Positions 33,435 through 41,919 of a stretch of 64,000 bases of DNA are shown here, piece by piece. Location of the stretch: NCBI RefSeq assembly GCF_014873145.1, contig NZ_JADBEK010000001.1:7936001-8000000 (forward strand), in the 5' to 3' direction. How positions within the stretch are numbered: position 1 is the first letter of the stretch; every line of letters begins with the position of its first letter. A program made the position numbers and the translations under genes. The notes under the pieces are model-generated. The model was not told where the DNA came from. It did not search any database and saw nothing but the letters and a program-made list of their open reading frames with translations. Origin of the DNA: Nonomuraea angiospora. GTDB taxonomy: Bacteria; Actinomycetota; Actinomycetes; Streptosporangiales; Streptosporangiaceae.

Positions 33435-34766
33435 ATGACGCATGTCGTCGACGAAGTTCCGCTGACTCTCGAAGGCAGGCCGCCGAAGACCCTGGGCGTG
33501 CTCGATCAGGGTGCGCTCTGGGCGAACCTCGGAGTCAGCCTCCTCGGCTTCTCCGGCGCGCTGCTCCTGCTCAACCCCGTGCCAGGCGCTCCGCTCAGCC
33601 TGACCGCCGCGCTCCTCGCGACCGTGGTCGGCAGCCTGATCGGCACCGCCATGGTGGGCCTGTCCGCCGTCCCCGGCACCCAGACGGGGCAGCCCGCGAT
33701 GGTGCTGCTGCGGGGCCTGTTCGGGGCGCGGATCTCGTACGTCCCCACGGTCCTGAACATCGTCCAGATGCTCGGCTGGGCCGCGTTCGAGCTGTGGGTG
33801 ATCGCCAAGGCGGCCAGCGCCATCTTCGGCGCCGTGCCGTACCAGGTGTGGGTGATCGCGGCGGGGGTGCTGACCACCGCGCTCACGATCTGGCCGCTCG
33901 GGTCCGTCAGGCTGCTGCGGCGGTACGTCACCATCGGCGTGATCGTGTCGATGGTCTGGTTCGCCTGGTTCTTCCTGACCAGGGCGCCCGCGCAGACCGG
34001 CGGGTCCTGGACGGCGTTCGCCCCGGCGGTGGACTACGTGATCGCGCTGTCGGTGTCGTGGGTGCCGATGGCGGCCGACTTCGCCCGGCACTCCAGGTCG
34101 AGCAGGGCCGCGTTCACCGGTGTGGTCGGCGGCTACACGCTGGCCCAGGTCGCCTGCCTGGGCCTGGGCGTGTTCGCGGTGGCCGTGGCCGGGGCCGACA
34201 AGGTGGCGGCCGACGGGACGTCGGTGTTCGGCGCGTTCGTGGCGGTGCCGCTGGGCGCGCTGTTCTTCGCGATCCTGGTGCTGCGGGAGACCGACCAGTC
34301 GTTCGCCAACGTCTACTCCACCACGGTCTCGCTGCAGAACCTGATGCCGCGGGTCGACCGGCGCCTGTTCTCCGTCGCCATCGGCGTGCTGAGCGTCACG
34401 ATCGCCCTGGTCGTGGACGTCAACTCGTACGGGGCGTTCCTGGGGGTGATCGGGGCGGTGTTCGTGCCGATGTTCGCGGTGCTGGCCGTGGACTACTTCG
34501 TGCTCGGCGGCTCGCGGAGCTGGAACACCGCGGAGAACGCGCCCTCGCGCTGGTCGCGGCTGGTGCCGTGGGCCCTCGGCTTCGTGGCGTACTGGCTGAC
34601 GACCTCCACGCCCACGGTCGGGCCGTGGGACGGCTTCTGGCAGCAGGTCCGCGACGCCATCGGCTTCACCCGGCAGCCGTGGATGAACGGGGCGCTCGGC
34701 GCGGCCGTCGTGGCCGTGCTGGTCACCCTGCTGATCAGCTGGTCGACGCGCGCTTTTCGACGTTGA
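33435..34766 (+). CDS. cytX: NCS1-family permease, CytX-type HMP transporter
   Basis: A 443-residue transporter with about twelve membrane helices. TLGVLDQGALWANLGVSL and GTQTGQPAMVLLRGLFG are NCS1 (cytosine/purine permease) signatures. The thiamine riboswitch directly upstream indicates the substrate is a thiamine precursor, most likely hydroxymethylpyrimidine. The 3' end overlaps the convergent MGMT gene by 32 bp. Confidence 0.9.
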   Translation: MTHVVDEVPLTLEGRPPKTLGVLDQGALWANLGVSLLGFSGALLLLNPVPGAPLSLTAALLATVVGSLIGTAMVGLSAVPGTQTGQPAMVLLRGLFGARISYVPTVLNIVQMLGWAAFELWVIAKAASAIFGAVPYQVWVIAAGVLTTALTIWPLGSVRLLRRYVTIGVIVSMVWFAWFFLTRAPAQTGGSWTAFAPAVDYVIALSVSWVPMAADFARHSRSSRAAFTGVVGGYTLAQVACLGLGVFAVAVAGADKVAADGTSVFGAFVAVPLGALFFAILVLRETDQSFANVYSTTVSLQNLMPRVDRRLFSVAIGVLSVTIALVVDVNSYGAFLGVIGAVFVPMFAVLAVDYFVLGGSRSWNTAENAPSRWSRLVPWALGFVAYWLTTSTPTVGPWDGFWQQVRDAIGFTRQPWMNGALGAAVVAVLVTLLISWSTRAFRR

Positions 34767-35304
34767 GCAGGTGCTGCTTGGCGGCCGCGCCGCCCGCGTA
34801 GTCGCCGAGCGCGCCGTCCTCGCGCACCACGCGGTGGCACGGCACGATCACGCACACGGGGTTGGAGGCCAGCGCGTTGCCGATCGCCCGCAGCGCGCGG
34901 GGCCTGCCGATGCTCGCGCCGATCTCCTCCAGCGTCGTGGTGGTGCCGTACTGGACCGCTATCGTCTTCTGCAGCACCGTGCGGGCGAAGGATGTCGCCA
35001 GCGTCAGGTCGACGGGCGTGGCGAACGCGCGCAGGCGGCCCGAGAAGTAGGCGTCCAGCTCCCTGCGCACCGGGTCGAGCCGGCGCGGATCCGGCCCGAT
35101 GAAGCTGCCCACGTGCCTGGTGACCAGCTCGTACACCGCGTTTTCCGGCTCGAAGCTGCACGCCGCGATGCCCTTGCCGGTGACCGCGAGCACCAGCCTT
35201 CCGACGGCCCCGTCATAGGTGCCGAACGCGATGTCAGGATGTGTCTCACCTCGATAGGTGCTGGAGGTCACGCGCAACAGGGCATCGAGATCGCCGCTCG
35301 ACAT
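34735..35304 (-). CDS. ogt: Methylated-DNA-protein-cysteine methyltransferase
   Basis: A 189-residue alkyltransferase: the acceptor motif is IVPCHRV (Cys156), preceded by the helix-turn-helix part (GRPRALRAIGNALASN) with its Arg finger. It takes methyl groups from O6-alkylguanine and is used up. ATG 35304 is preferred; an upstream in-frame start at 35334 would overlap the promoter of the divergent kinase. Confidence 0.93.
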   Translation of the reverse strand: MSSGDLDALLRVTSSTYRGETHPDIAFGTYDGAVGRLVLAVTGKGIAACSFEPENAVYELVTRHVGSFIGPDPRRLDPVRRELDAYFSGRLRAFATPVDLTLATSFARTVLQKTIAVQYGTTTTLEEIGASIGRPRALRAIGNALASNPVCVIVPCHRVVREDGALGDYAGGAAAKQHLLNVEKRASTS

Positions 35305-35398
35305 GCCACCAGCCTCCCTGCCGCCGAGAATCACCGTGACCGCAGCGTATCGGACGGATCGCCCGACGCACTCACCACGCCACGTGCACTATGGAGGA

Positions 35399-37249
35399 GT
35401 GGGGGACGAATGGGCCGGTAGTGACGACGAGATAGCTCGCGCTGCCCTCGCCGGTTCGCCCAACGCCGTCGTGGTCGTCGACCGTGATCAGAGCGTACTG
35501 GTCTGGAACGAGGCGGCCGAGCGGCTGTTCGGGTGGACGGCGGAGGAGATGCTCGGGCGCCGGGCGCCGATCGTGCCGGGCGAGCTGACCGCCGAGCACA
35601 ACGCCGTGCTCGAACGCGTGCGCACCGGCGGCCAGGTCTCGGTCCGCACCAAGCGCTTACGCGACGACGGGACCGTGCTCGACGTGCGCGTCGACATCAG
35701 CGCGCTGCGGCTGGGCAGCTCCGTGGCCGGGTACGTCTGCGTGCACCACCTCGCGCGGGCCGACCAGGTGGCCAAGGACCGCATGGCGCGCCGGGCCAGG
35801 CTGGTGCGCCGGCTCACCGACGTGGTCGGCGACATCAACTCCGAGCTGGAGCTGTCGGCCGTGCTCGACCGGATCTCGGCCAGCCTCACGGAGCTCACAG
35901 GGGCCGACGCGGGCGGGTTCGTGCTGATCGAGGGCGAGCGGTTACGGCTGGTCAGCACGTACCAGCTGCCGGAGGCCATCAGGGGCACCACCACGGACCT
36001 GCGTACGAGCCTCGTCGACAAGCTCTTACGCACCGGCAAGACCGTCATGCTGGAGTCCAACGGGCTCGAGGACCTGGTCTGGGCCCGGCTGAAGGGGCTG
36101 CACACGATCGCGCTGGGCCTGGCCGCCGTCGGAGGGCGCCCGTACGGGGCCCTGTACGCGCTGTTCGCCCAGAGCACACCCGGGCACCTCGAACTGGAGC
36201 TGCTGGAGCTCCTGGCCGGCCACGCGGGCATCGCCGTCGGCAACGCGGTGGCCTACCAGGAGGCGGTCCGGCAGCGGGCGCACGAGCAGGCCGTCTTCGA
36301 CGCCAGCGCCGACGGCATCGCCGTGCTCGACGGATCGGGGCGGGTCGTCCGGTGGAACCCGGCCGCCGCCGAGCTCACCGCGTTCCCGGCCGAGGCCGTC
36401 ATCGGCGGGCCGCCGCCGTTCCCGCTGCCCAAGCCGGGCGAGAAGGTCACGTTCCAGATGGAGACCGGGCGGTGGCTGGACGTGGTGAGCGCGCGGATCG
36501 AGGAGACCGGCGAGGTGGTCATCGACTTCCGCGACGTCACCACGGCCAAGGAGCTCGAGGAGGCCAAGGACCTGTTCCTGGCCACGACCAGCCACGAGCT
36601 GCGTACGCCGATCACGATCGTGCGCGGGTTCGCCAGCACGCTCGACCGGCGCTGGGACAAGATGAGCGACCCGGAGCGCCGCTCGGCCGTGCACACGATC
36701 GCCGAGCGGGCCAGGTCGCTGGGCGAGCTCATGGACCACCTGCTGCTCGGGGCCAGGGCGGGGGCCGACGAGCTCAAGGTGCGGATCGAGGAGTTCGACC
36801 TGGCCGAGCGGATCGACGCGGCCACGCTCGGGCTGCCCGCGCTGTCGGACAAGCACCGGGTCGAGGTCGTCATCCAGGACGGGCTGCCGAACGTGCTGGG
36901 GGACGCCCTGGCCACGGACATCGTGCTGGGGCAGCTGCTGGAGAACGCGTTCAAGTACTCGCCCAAGGGCGGGCTGATCAGCGTGGAGGCCTGGCCCGAG
37001 GCCGGCAACGTCGTCGTGGTCGTGGACGATGAGGGGGTCGGTATCGCCCCGACTGACCGAGAGCGGATCTTTGAGAGGTTCGTCCAGGTGGACAGCGGCG
37101 ACCGGAGACGGTTTGGTGGAGTGGGGCTCGGTCTCTACATAGTCCGCAGCCTCGCCAGGGCCCAAGGCGGAGACGTGAGCGCGCACCCGAGACCCGGAGG
37201 CGGCACACGAATGCGTCTCGAGCTGCGAGCGGCGGGTCTGAGCGAGTGA
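35399..37249 (+). CDS. PAS-GAF-PAS sensor histidine kinase
   Basis: A 616-residue soluble-type kinase: PAS (about 15-115), GAF (about 145-300), a second PAS-like domain (310-400), HisKA (SHELRTPITIVRGFA with phosphorylated His) and HATPase (LLENAFKYSPKGG, VDDEGVGI, GVGLGLYIV). No membrane segment is seen, so it senses a cytoplasmic ligand or redox/light cue. GTG 35399 directly follows GGAGGA, so the start is not firm; GTG 35384 is another option. No response regulator adjoins it, so it is an orphan. Its 3' end lies in a 54-bp duplication. Confidence 0.88.
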   Translation: MGDEWAGSDDEIARAALAGSPNAVVVVDRDQSVLVWNEAAERLFGWTAEEMLGRRAPIVPGELTAEHNAVLERVRTGGQVSVRTKRLRDDGTVLDVRVDISALRLGSSVAGYVCVHHLARADQVAKDRMARRARLVRRLTDVVGDINSELELSAVLDRISASLTELTGADAGGFVLIEGERLRLVSTYQLPEAIRGTTTDLRTSLVDKLLRTGKTVMLESNGLEDLVWARLKGLHTIALGLAAVGGRPYGALYALFAQSTPGHLELELLELLAGHAGIAVGNAVAYQEAVRQRAHEQAVFDASADGIAVLDGSGRVVRWNPAAAELTAFPAEAVIGGPPPFPLPKPGEKVTFQMETGRWLDVVSARIEETGEVVIDFRDVTTAKELEEAKDLFLATTSHELRTPITIVRGFASTLDRRWDKMSDPERRSAVHTIAERARSLGELMDHLLLGARAGADELKVRIEEFDLAERIDAATLGLPALSDKHRVEVVIQDGLPNVLGDALATDIVLGQLLENAFKYSPKGGLISVEAWPEAGNVVVVVDDEGVGIAPTDRERIFERFVQVDSGDRRRFGGVGLGLYIVRSLARAQGGDVSAHPRPGGGTRMRLELRAAGLSE

Positions 37250-37333
37250 GCCGCCTCACGAAGTGAGGCCATGAGCTGCGAGGGAAGGCGGCGGGTCTGA
37301 GCGAGCGAGCCGCCTCACGAAGTGAGGCCATGA
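37221..37333. repeat. Tandem duplication of ~54 bp at the kinase 3' end
   Basis: A unit starting AGCTGCGAG at 37221 recurs at 37275, including the coding tail and a hairpin (GCCTCAC-GAA-GTGAGGC at 37253-37269 and again 37312-37328). The second copy carries a 4-bp insertion. The rest of 37250-37530 has no gene. Confidence 0.85.
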
Positions 37334-37530
37334 GCACGACCATCCGGGGGCTAGTTTCACTATCGGATCCGACACACCGAGGCGGTAACGAGGTGGTCAC
37401 AGTTGAGCTGATCTATCGTCCAATGTGTACAAGCTGTGATCGAGATGCGGTTTCTGGGATCGAGTAACGGGGCATTTCGGTCGTACCGGGGAGTGTTCCC
37501 GCGGGGGGCACAGGGAACGGGGAGGTGGGT

Positions 37531-37962
37531 GTGTCAAGCGTGGTGCTGCTGCCGTACGCGCCGTCCAGCGTCGCCGTCGCCCGCCAGCGCCTGAGCACTG
37601 AGCTGCAGGACAGCGGGGTTTTTTCGACAGCGATCGACGACGCGGTGCTCGTGGTGAGCGAGCTGCTGAGCAACGCGCTGAGGCACGCGCATCCCCTTCC
37701 GTCGGGGATGGTGAGAGTTGCGTGGCTGCGCAGTGACGATCACATCGAAGTGGCGGTGAGCGACGGGGGCGCGGCGACCGAGCCGCGCGCGGGCCGCCCG
37801 ACCCTGTCGTCGCTCGGGGGCCGGGGGCTCGGCATCGTGGAGTACGTGGCGGAGAGCTGGGGGGTCCGGCACGACGGCGACACGACCACGGTGTGGGCGA
37901 TCCTGCCCGCTCCTCGCGCGTCGATGAACGGGCAGGTCACAGCCCTCAGAGAGGCCGGCTAG
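37531..37962 (+). CDS. RsbW-like ATP-binding protein
   Basis: A 143-residue protein with a GHKL ATPase fold of the anti-sigma/HATPase_c_2 type: LVVSELLSNALRHAHP (N-box), VAVSDGG (G1) and GGRGLGIVEYVAESWGV (G2). Such proteins bind or phosphorylate STAS antagonists. Two STAS proteins occur in the window (41572, 59591). GTG 37531 has GGGGAGG 5 bases upstream, better than GTG 37525. The 3' end overlaps the YidC-like gene by 17 bp. Confidence 0.85.
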   Translation: MSSVVLLPYAPSSVAVARQRLSTELQDSGVFSTAIDDAVLVVSELLSNALRHAHPLPSGMVRVAWLRSDDHIEVAVSDGGAATEPRAGRPTLSSLGGRGLGIVEYVAESWGVRHDGDTTTVWAILPAPRASMNGQVTALREAG

Positions 37963-38587
37963 CCAGCACCGCCCGCTCGGTCGTGGCCCATGCCATGGAC
38001 ACGAGCAGATAGAGCCCGGCCGCGAGCGGCAGCACCAGCACGGCGAGCACGGAGCCGTACGGCATCCACGGCAGGAGCCGTTTCAACCAGTCCGGCTGGT
38101 CCTCGGAAATCGTGATGTTCCTGGCGGAGAACCATGCCACCACCACGACCAGCGCGATGACCAATACAAAGACCAAAAACGGCACACTTACCAGACCGAA
38201 ATTGGCCATCACCCCGGCGACCTGCTGACCCAGCGGAGCGCCGAAAAGGGTGTGTCCGGCCAGCGCGGTCGGATGCGTGGCCACCCTGAACATCAGCCAC
38301 ATGAACGGAAGCTGCACCAGCATCGGCAGGAACCCCGCGAACGGCGAAGTGCCTTCCTTGGCGAAGAGCGCGGAGGTCTCCTTGGCCAGCCGCTCGGGGT
38401 TGCGCGCGTGGCGCTTCTGCAGCTCGCGCAGCTTGGGGGCGAGCCGCTGGCGGATCTTCATGGCTCGGGTCTGGCGGACGTTCAGGGGCAGCAGCAGGAG
38501 CCGTACGGCCAGGGTGAACAGCACGATGCCCAGCGCGGCACTGCCCCCGGACATGCTGATGACGAACGTGACAAGGGAATCGATCAT
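37946..38587 (-). CDS. YidC/Oxa1-family membrane protein insertase (short paralogue)
   Basis: A 213-residue protein with the conserved Oxa1 core: RLLLLPLNVRQTRAMKIRQRLAP, a positively charged loop with ELQKRH, GFLPMLVQLPFMWLMF, then two more helices and a charged loop. It lacks the large N-terminal part of the housekeeping YidC, so it is probably a second insertase specialised for a few clients. It is followed upstream in the operon by two small membrane proteins that may be clients. Confidence 0.9.
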   Translation of the reverse strand: MIDSLVTFVISMSGGSAALGIVLFTLAVRLLLLPLNVRQTRAMKIRQRLAPKLRELQKRHARNPERLAKETSALFAKEGTSPFAGFLPMLVQLPFMWLMFRVATHPTALAGHTLFGAPLGQQVAGVMANFGLVSVPFLVFVLVIALVVVVAWFSARNITISEDQPDWLKRLLPWMPYGSVLAVLVLPLAAGLYLLVSMAWATTERAVLASRPL

Positions 38588-38637
38588 GAGCCCTACCTGG
38601 AGTGAGATGAGGGAAAAGGGCTCACTCGTTCGAGGAG

Positions 38638-38660
38638 CCCCGCTTGACGAAGAAGCGGGG
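38638..38660. terminator. Hairpin between YidC-like and DUF6412 genes
   Basis: CCCCGCTT and AAGCGGGG pair around a 7-base loop. It overlaps the end of the DUF6412-side spacer, and an overlapping GGGCTC/GAGCCC pair offers an alternative fold, so attenuation is possible. Confidence 0.45.
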
Positions 38661-38665
38661 CATGC

Positions 38666-38866
38666 CTAAGGGGCTCGTGGACGCGAGCGACCGGCCGCGT
38701 CAGGGTCGCGCTGCCGCTGGAAGGCCGTGCGGCGCGCGTAACTCAGCGGAAAGCTCGGCGGCTCCCCACTGAGGATGGGCAGAATCGTCGCTGCCCACGT
38801 GGCCAGCAGCAGGATCGCCAGCATGGTGATCCCGACCAGCCACGGGTCGAACAGCAGGAACGTCAA
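38666..38866 (-). CDS. DUF6412-type small membrane protein
   Basis: A 66-residue protein with one clear helix (LVGITMLAILLLATWAATILPIL) and a basic, Arg-rich C-terminus. Small proteins of this kind (DUF6412) sit next to a YidC paralogue in many actinobacteria. Its ATG overlaps the stop of the upstream 57-residue gene (ATGA). Function unknown. Confidence 0.75.
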   Translation of the reverse strand: MTFLLFDPWLVGITMLAILLLATWAATILPILSGEPPSFPLSYARRTAFQRQRDPDAAGRSRPRAP

Positions 38867-39036
38867 TGCGACCGGGAGGACTTGCCCACCACGGTGACCG
38901 CGACGAAGACGAGCAGAGCGATCACCCCGATGATCAGAGCGATCTTGACCAGGCCCACCAGCATCGGCAGCAGGAAATTGAACAGCACGAAGAGACCCAG
39001 CAGGGTCCCCAGCACGAGCATCACGACTCTACCCAT
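38863..39036 (-). CDS. 57-residue hydrophobic membrane protein
   Basis: Starting at ATG 39036, the product is almost entirely hydrophobic (MGRVVMLVLGTLLGLFVLF, then a second helix VKIALIIGVIALLVFVAV) with a short basic tail. Two helices are likely. It is coupled by ATGA to the next gene and shares an operon with the YidC paralogue. An upstream in-frame extension to 39144 overlaps the divergent promoter and looks false. Confidence 0.65.
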   Translation of the reverse strand: MGRVVMLVLGTLLGLFVLFNFLLPMLVGLVKIALIIGVIALLVFVAVTVVGKSSRSH

Positions 39037-39118
39037 GGAGCCACCGTACGTCCTCCGGCCATGATCCGCGAGGCTTACGAAGCAATGACGTGCCTGACGG
39101 TTACCTGCTCCGCGGTCG

Positions 39119-39124
39119 TACCGT
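39119..39124 (+). promoter_or_regulatory. -10 element of a leaderless transcript (response regulator)
   Basis: TACCGT lies 6 bases before GTG 39131 and no Shine-Dalgarno is seen. Confidence 0.5.
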
Positions 39125-39130
39125 GAAGTC

Positions 39131-39829
39131 GTGAACACGCGCATCCTGGTGGTCGATGATGACCCGACCGTGTCCGAGGTCGTCGCGCGCTATCTGGAGC
39201 GCGACGGTCACGAGGTCGAATGCGTCGGCGACGGGGTGGAGGCGCTGCGCAGGGCGCTGGCCCATCCGCCCGACCTCATGGTGCTGGACCTGATGCTGCC
39301 CAAGCTCGACGGGCTGCAGGTGTGCAGGAAGCTCAGGGAGCGCTGGCCCGTACCGGTGATCATGCTGACCGCGCTCGGCGAGGAGATCGACCGGGTGGTC
39401 GGGCTGGAGACGGGGGCCGACGACTACGTGACCAAGCCGTTCAGCCCGCGGGAGCTCGCGCTGCGCGTGCAGTCGGTGCTGCGGCGGGCGCGGGGGGCGT
39501 CCGTCACCGGCGGCACCGGGGTGCTGCGTGACGGGGACCTGGTGGTGGACGTGGGGGCGCACGAGGTCCGGCTGCGGGGGGACGAGGTGATGCTGACGGC
39601 GCGGGAGTTCGATCTGCTGGCGCACCTCATGCGCAATCCGCGGCAGGCCTTCAGCCGCTCCGCGCTGCTGAATCAGGTGTGGGGGTGGTCGTTCGGCGAC
39701 TCCTCCACCGTGACCGTGCACGTCAGGCGGCTGCGGGAGAAGATCGAGCCGGATCCGACCGAGCCGCAGAGGATCGTCACGGTGTGGGGGGTCGGCTACC
39801 GGTATGAGCCGATGGAGGGTGGTTCCTGA
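39131..39829 (+). CDS. OmpR-family response regulator
   Basis: A 232-residue regulator: receiver domain (DDDPTVSE pocket, phosphoacceptor Asp in [13 protein letters not shown], Lys in YVTKPF) and a winged-helix domain ending in [13 protein letters not shown]. Its stop overlaps the next ATG by one base (TGATG). It forms a two-component system with the kinase at 39829. Confidence 0.94.
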   Translation: MNTRILVVDDDPTVSEVVARYLERDGHEVECVGDGVEALRRALAHPPDLMVLDLMLPKLDGLQVCRKLRERWPVPVIMLTALGEEIDRVVGLETGADDYVTKPFSPRELALRVQSVLRRARGASVTGGTGVLRDGDLVVDVGAHEVRLRGDEVMLTAREFDLLAHLMRNPRQAFSRSALLNQVWGWSFGDSSTVTVHVRRLREKIEPDPTEPQRIVTVWGVGYRYEPMEGGS

Positions 39830-40932
39830 TGCCGCGGCCCGGTGACCTGCCCATGGTCCTGGCGGTGGCGGCCGGGCTCGGGCTCGTGGTCGCGCTGCTG
39901 GGCATCGGGGTGATGTGGCGGCTGCGCACCAGGTCCATCGGGGTGATGATGGCCGTCGTCGTGGTGGTCGCCGTGACGGCCACGCTGGCGGGGGTCGTGG
40001 CGATCATCATGAAGATGATCATCGAGGGTCCCGTCAAGGACTTCGTGCTGAGCGTGGTGGCCGTGGGCGGGCTGGTGGGGCTCGGGGTGGCGTTCGTGCT
40101 GGCCAGACGGGTGGTCTCGGAGAGCCGGCGGCTGGTGGACGCCGTGCGCGCCGTGCCGTTCACCGCGCCCCTGGGGCTGCCGGCCGAGCTCCAGACCATC
40201 GCGAACACCCTGGAGGAGGCGTACGCGCGGGAACGGGCCCTCGAAGGGGCGCGGCGGGAGCTCGTCGCCTGGGTGAGCCACGATCTTCGTACGCCGCTGG
40301 CCGGGATGCGGGCCATGGTCGAGGCGCTGGAGGACGGGGTGGTGTCCGATCCGCTGACGGTCGCGCGCTACCACGCCCAGATCAAGCTGGAGGTGGAACG
40401 GCTCTCGGGGATGGTGGACGACCTGTTCGAGCTGTCGCGGATCCACGCGGGGGCGCTGCGGCTGTCGCGTTCGCGCATCGGGCTGGCCGATCTCGTGGCC
40501 GACACCGTCGCCGGGGCCGAGCCGCTGGCCAGGGCCAAGGGGGTGGTCCTGACGGCCGAGGCGCCGGCGTCCCTGCCGGTGGAGGGCGACGCGGGGGCGC
40601 TGGGGCGGGCCCTGCGGAACCTCGTGGTCAACGCCATCCGGCACACGCCGTCGGACCGGACGGTGGTGCTGCGGGCCGGGGTGGACGCGGAGGGGATGGC
40701 TTGTCTGTCGGTCGCGGACTGTTGCGGGGGGATTCCTGAGGAGGACCTGCCGCGGGTGTTCGAGGTCGCTTTCCGGGGGGAGGCCGCTCGTACCCCTACG
40801 GCCGACGGTGGGGCGGGGCTGGGGCTCGCCATCGCGCAAGGGATCGTGGAGGCGCACGACGGGGTGATCGGGGTGGTCAACGACGGGCCGGGGTGCCGGT
40901 TCGAGATCCGGCTCCCCCTGGTCGCCGGCTGA
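39829..40932 (+). CDS. Sensor histidine kinase
   Basis: A 367-residue kinase with three or more membrane helices in the first 110 residues and almost no extracellular part, a short HAMP-like linker, HisKA ([15 protein letters not shown], phosphorylated His) and HATPase ([23 protein letters not shown]). The near absence of an outer domain suggests sensing within the membrane. The G1 region reads [10 protein letters not shown], with cysteines where VxDxGxGI is usual; the second residue of the DxG pair is Cys. This is unusual but may be tolerated. Confidence 0.92.
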   Translation: MPRPGDLPMVLAVAAGLGLVVALLGIGVMWRLRTRSIGVMMAVVVVVAVTATLAGVVAIIMKMIIEGPVKDFVLSVVAVGGLVGLGVAFVLARRVVSESRRLVDAVRAVPFTAPLGLPAELQTIANTLEEAYARERALEGARRELVAWVSHDLRTPLAGMRAMVEALEDGVVSDPLTVARYHAQIKLEVERLSGMVDDLFELSRIHAGALRLSRSRIGLADLVADTVAGAEPLARAKGVVLTAEAPASLPVEGDAGALGRALRNLVVNAIRHTPSDRTVVLRAGVDAEGMACLSVADCCGGIPEEDLPRVFEVAFRGEAARTPTADGGAGLGLAIAQGIVEAHDGVIGVVNDGPGCRFEIRLPLVAG

Positions 40933-40973
40933 CCGCCCCGGGCACTCGTTCCTGACCTGGGTCTTCGGAGCCC

Positions 40974-41384
40974 TCAGGCGTTCTCCGGGAGCTCCGGCTC
41001 CGCCGTATCCCTGGAGGTGCCGAACGACTCCGACATCGCTCGAAATGTCGGGCAGGGCCAGCGCCACATGCAGCTCCGGCACCGCAGGATCGGATGCGCC
41101 GCGTCGCTGGTGATGCCTCCCGCGTCCCGCGGCTGATGGAGTTCGAGCAACCTCAGCCCCAGCTCCAAGAACCTGAGCAGATCAGCCCGGGCACCGCCCA
41201 GGAAGTCGAGGTCCTCGATCGCGAGCCGGGTGCGGATGGGGACGTAGCCTTCGCGGTTGACCAGGCTGCGGAGGCGCTCTGCTTCGTCATGCCATGAGGT
41301 GGCCTTCTCCGTACGGATGAGGATGTTCTCCAGGCGCTCTCGGAGCCCTTGACGCTGAGGGTCTTCAGGTTTTTCTGCTTTCAT
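40974..41384 (-). CDS. Unknown protein with conserved-looking Cys/Trp C-terminal motif
   Basis: A 136-residue hydrophilic protein. The middle is helical and rich in Leu/Arg (LRSLVNREGYVPIRTRLAIE). Near the C-terminus is a compact motif, RCRSCMWRWPCP, with three cysteines and two tryptophans, which could bind a metal. I do not recognise the family. ATG 41384 is preferred over GTG 41453. It stands alone between a two-component system and the STAS gene, and its coding character looks normal. Confidence 0.6.
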   Translation of the reverse strand: MKAEKPEDPQRQGLRERLENILIRTEKATSWHDEAERLRSLVNREGYVPIRTRLAIEDLDFLGGARADLLRFLELGLRLLELHQPRDAGGITSDAAHPILRCRSCMWRWPCPTFRAMSESFGTSRDTAEPELPENA

Positions 41385-41559
41385 CGTCGCGGGACCCGTC
41401 TGTCGTGCCCCAGCCCCTCCTTCGCCGTGAAGTCGTGCCGTGTCCGGTGTCACGCTGTCAAGCTTCGCGTACTCTCCGTTTCCATGGAGCCCAAACGGAG
41501 GACAAAAACCGGTGGTTGCCCTATCGGCGTGACAACGTGACCGGAAGCCTCCGCGCCGC

Positions 41560-41565
41560 TAGCCT
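41560..41565 (+). promoter_or_regulatory. -10 element of a leaderless transcript (STAS)
   Basis: TAGCCT lies 6 bases before GTG 41572; no Shine-Dalgarno is seen. Confidence 0.5.
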
Positions 41566-41571
41566 GCCCAT

Positions 41572-41919
41572 GTGGAGCTCAAGGTCTCGACTCGATCACA
41601 TGCCGGGTGCGCACTCGTTGCCATCACCGGAGAAATCGACCTCTATACGGCGCCTCACCTGCAGTCCGAGTTCACTCGGCTGCTGCAGGAAGGACCCAGC
41701 CGAGTGGTCATCGACATGTCCGCCGTGGATTTCTGCGACTCCACGGGGATGAACGTCCTGCTGTCTGCGCTCAAGCGGATGAAGGAGCAGGGAGGCGCGC
41801 TCGACGTGGCCGCCCCGCGTCCTGCGGTCCGCAAGATTCTGCAGGTCACCGGGCTCGACTCGGTGTTCACCGTGTACGACGAGGTGCCGCAGGAGTTCCT
41901 CATATCCGAGGGCTCATGA
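41572..41919 (+). CDS. STAS-domain anti-sigma factor antagonist
   Basis: A 115-residue protein: ALVAITGEIDLYTAPHL, a central strand VVIDMSAVDFCDSTGMNVL with the phospho-accepting Ser of DST, and a C-terminal helix. When unphosphorylated it would free a sigma factor by binding a RsbW-like kinase (one candidate is at 37531). Its stop overlaps an ATG at 41916 (ATGA). Confidence 0.93.
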   Translation: MELKVSTRSHAGCALVAITGEIDLYTAPHLQSEFTRLLQEGPSRVVIDMSAVDFCDSTGMNVLLSALKRMKEQGGALDVAAPRPAVRKILQVTGLDSVFTVYDEVPQEFLISEGS

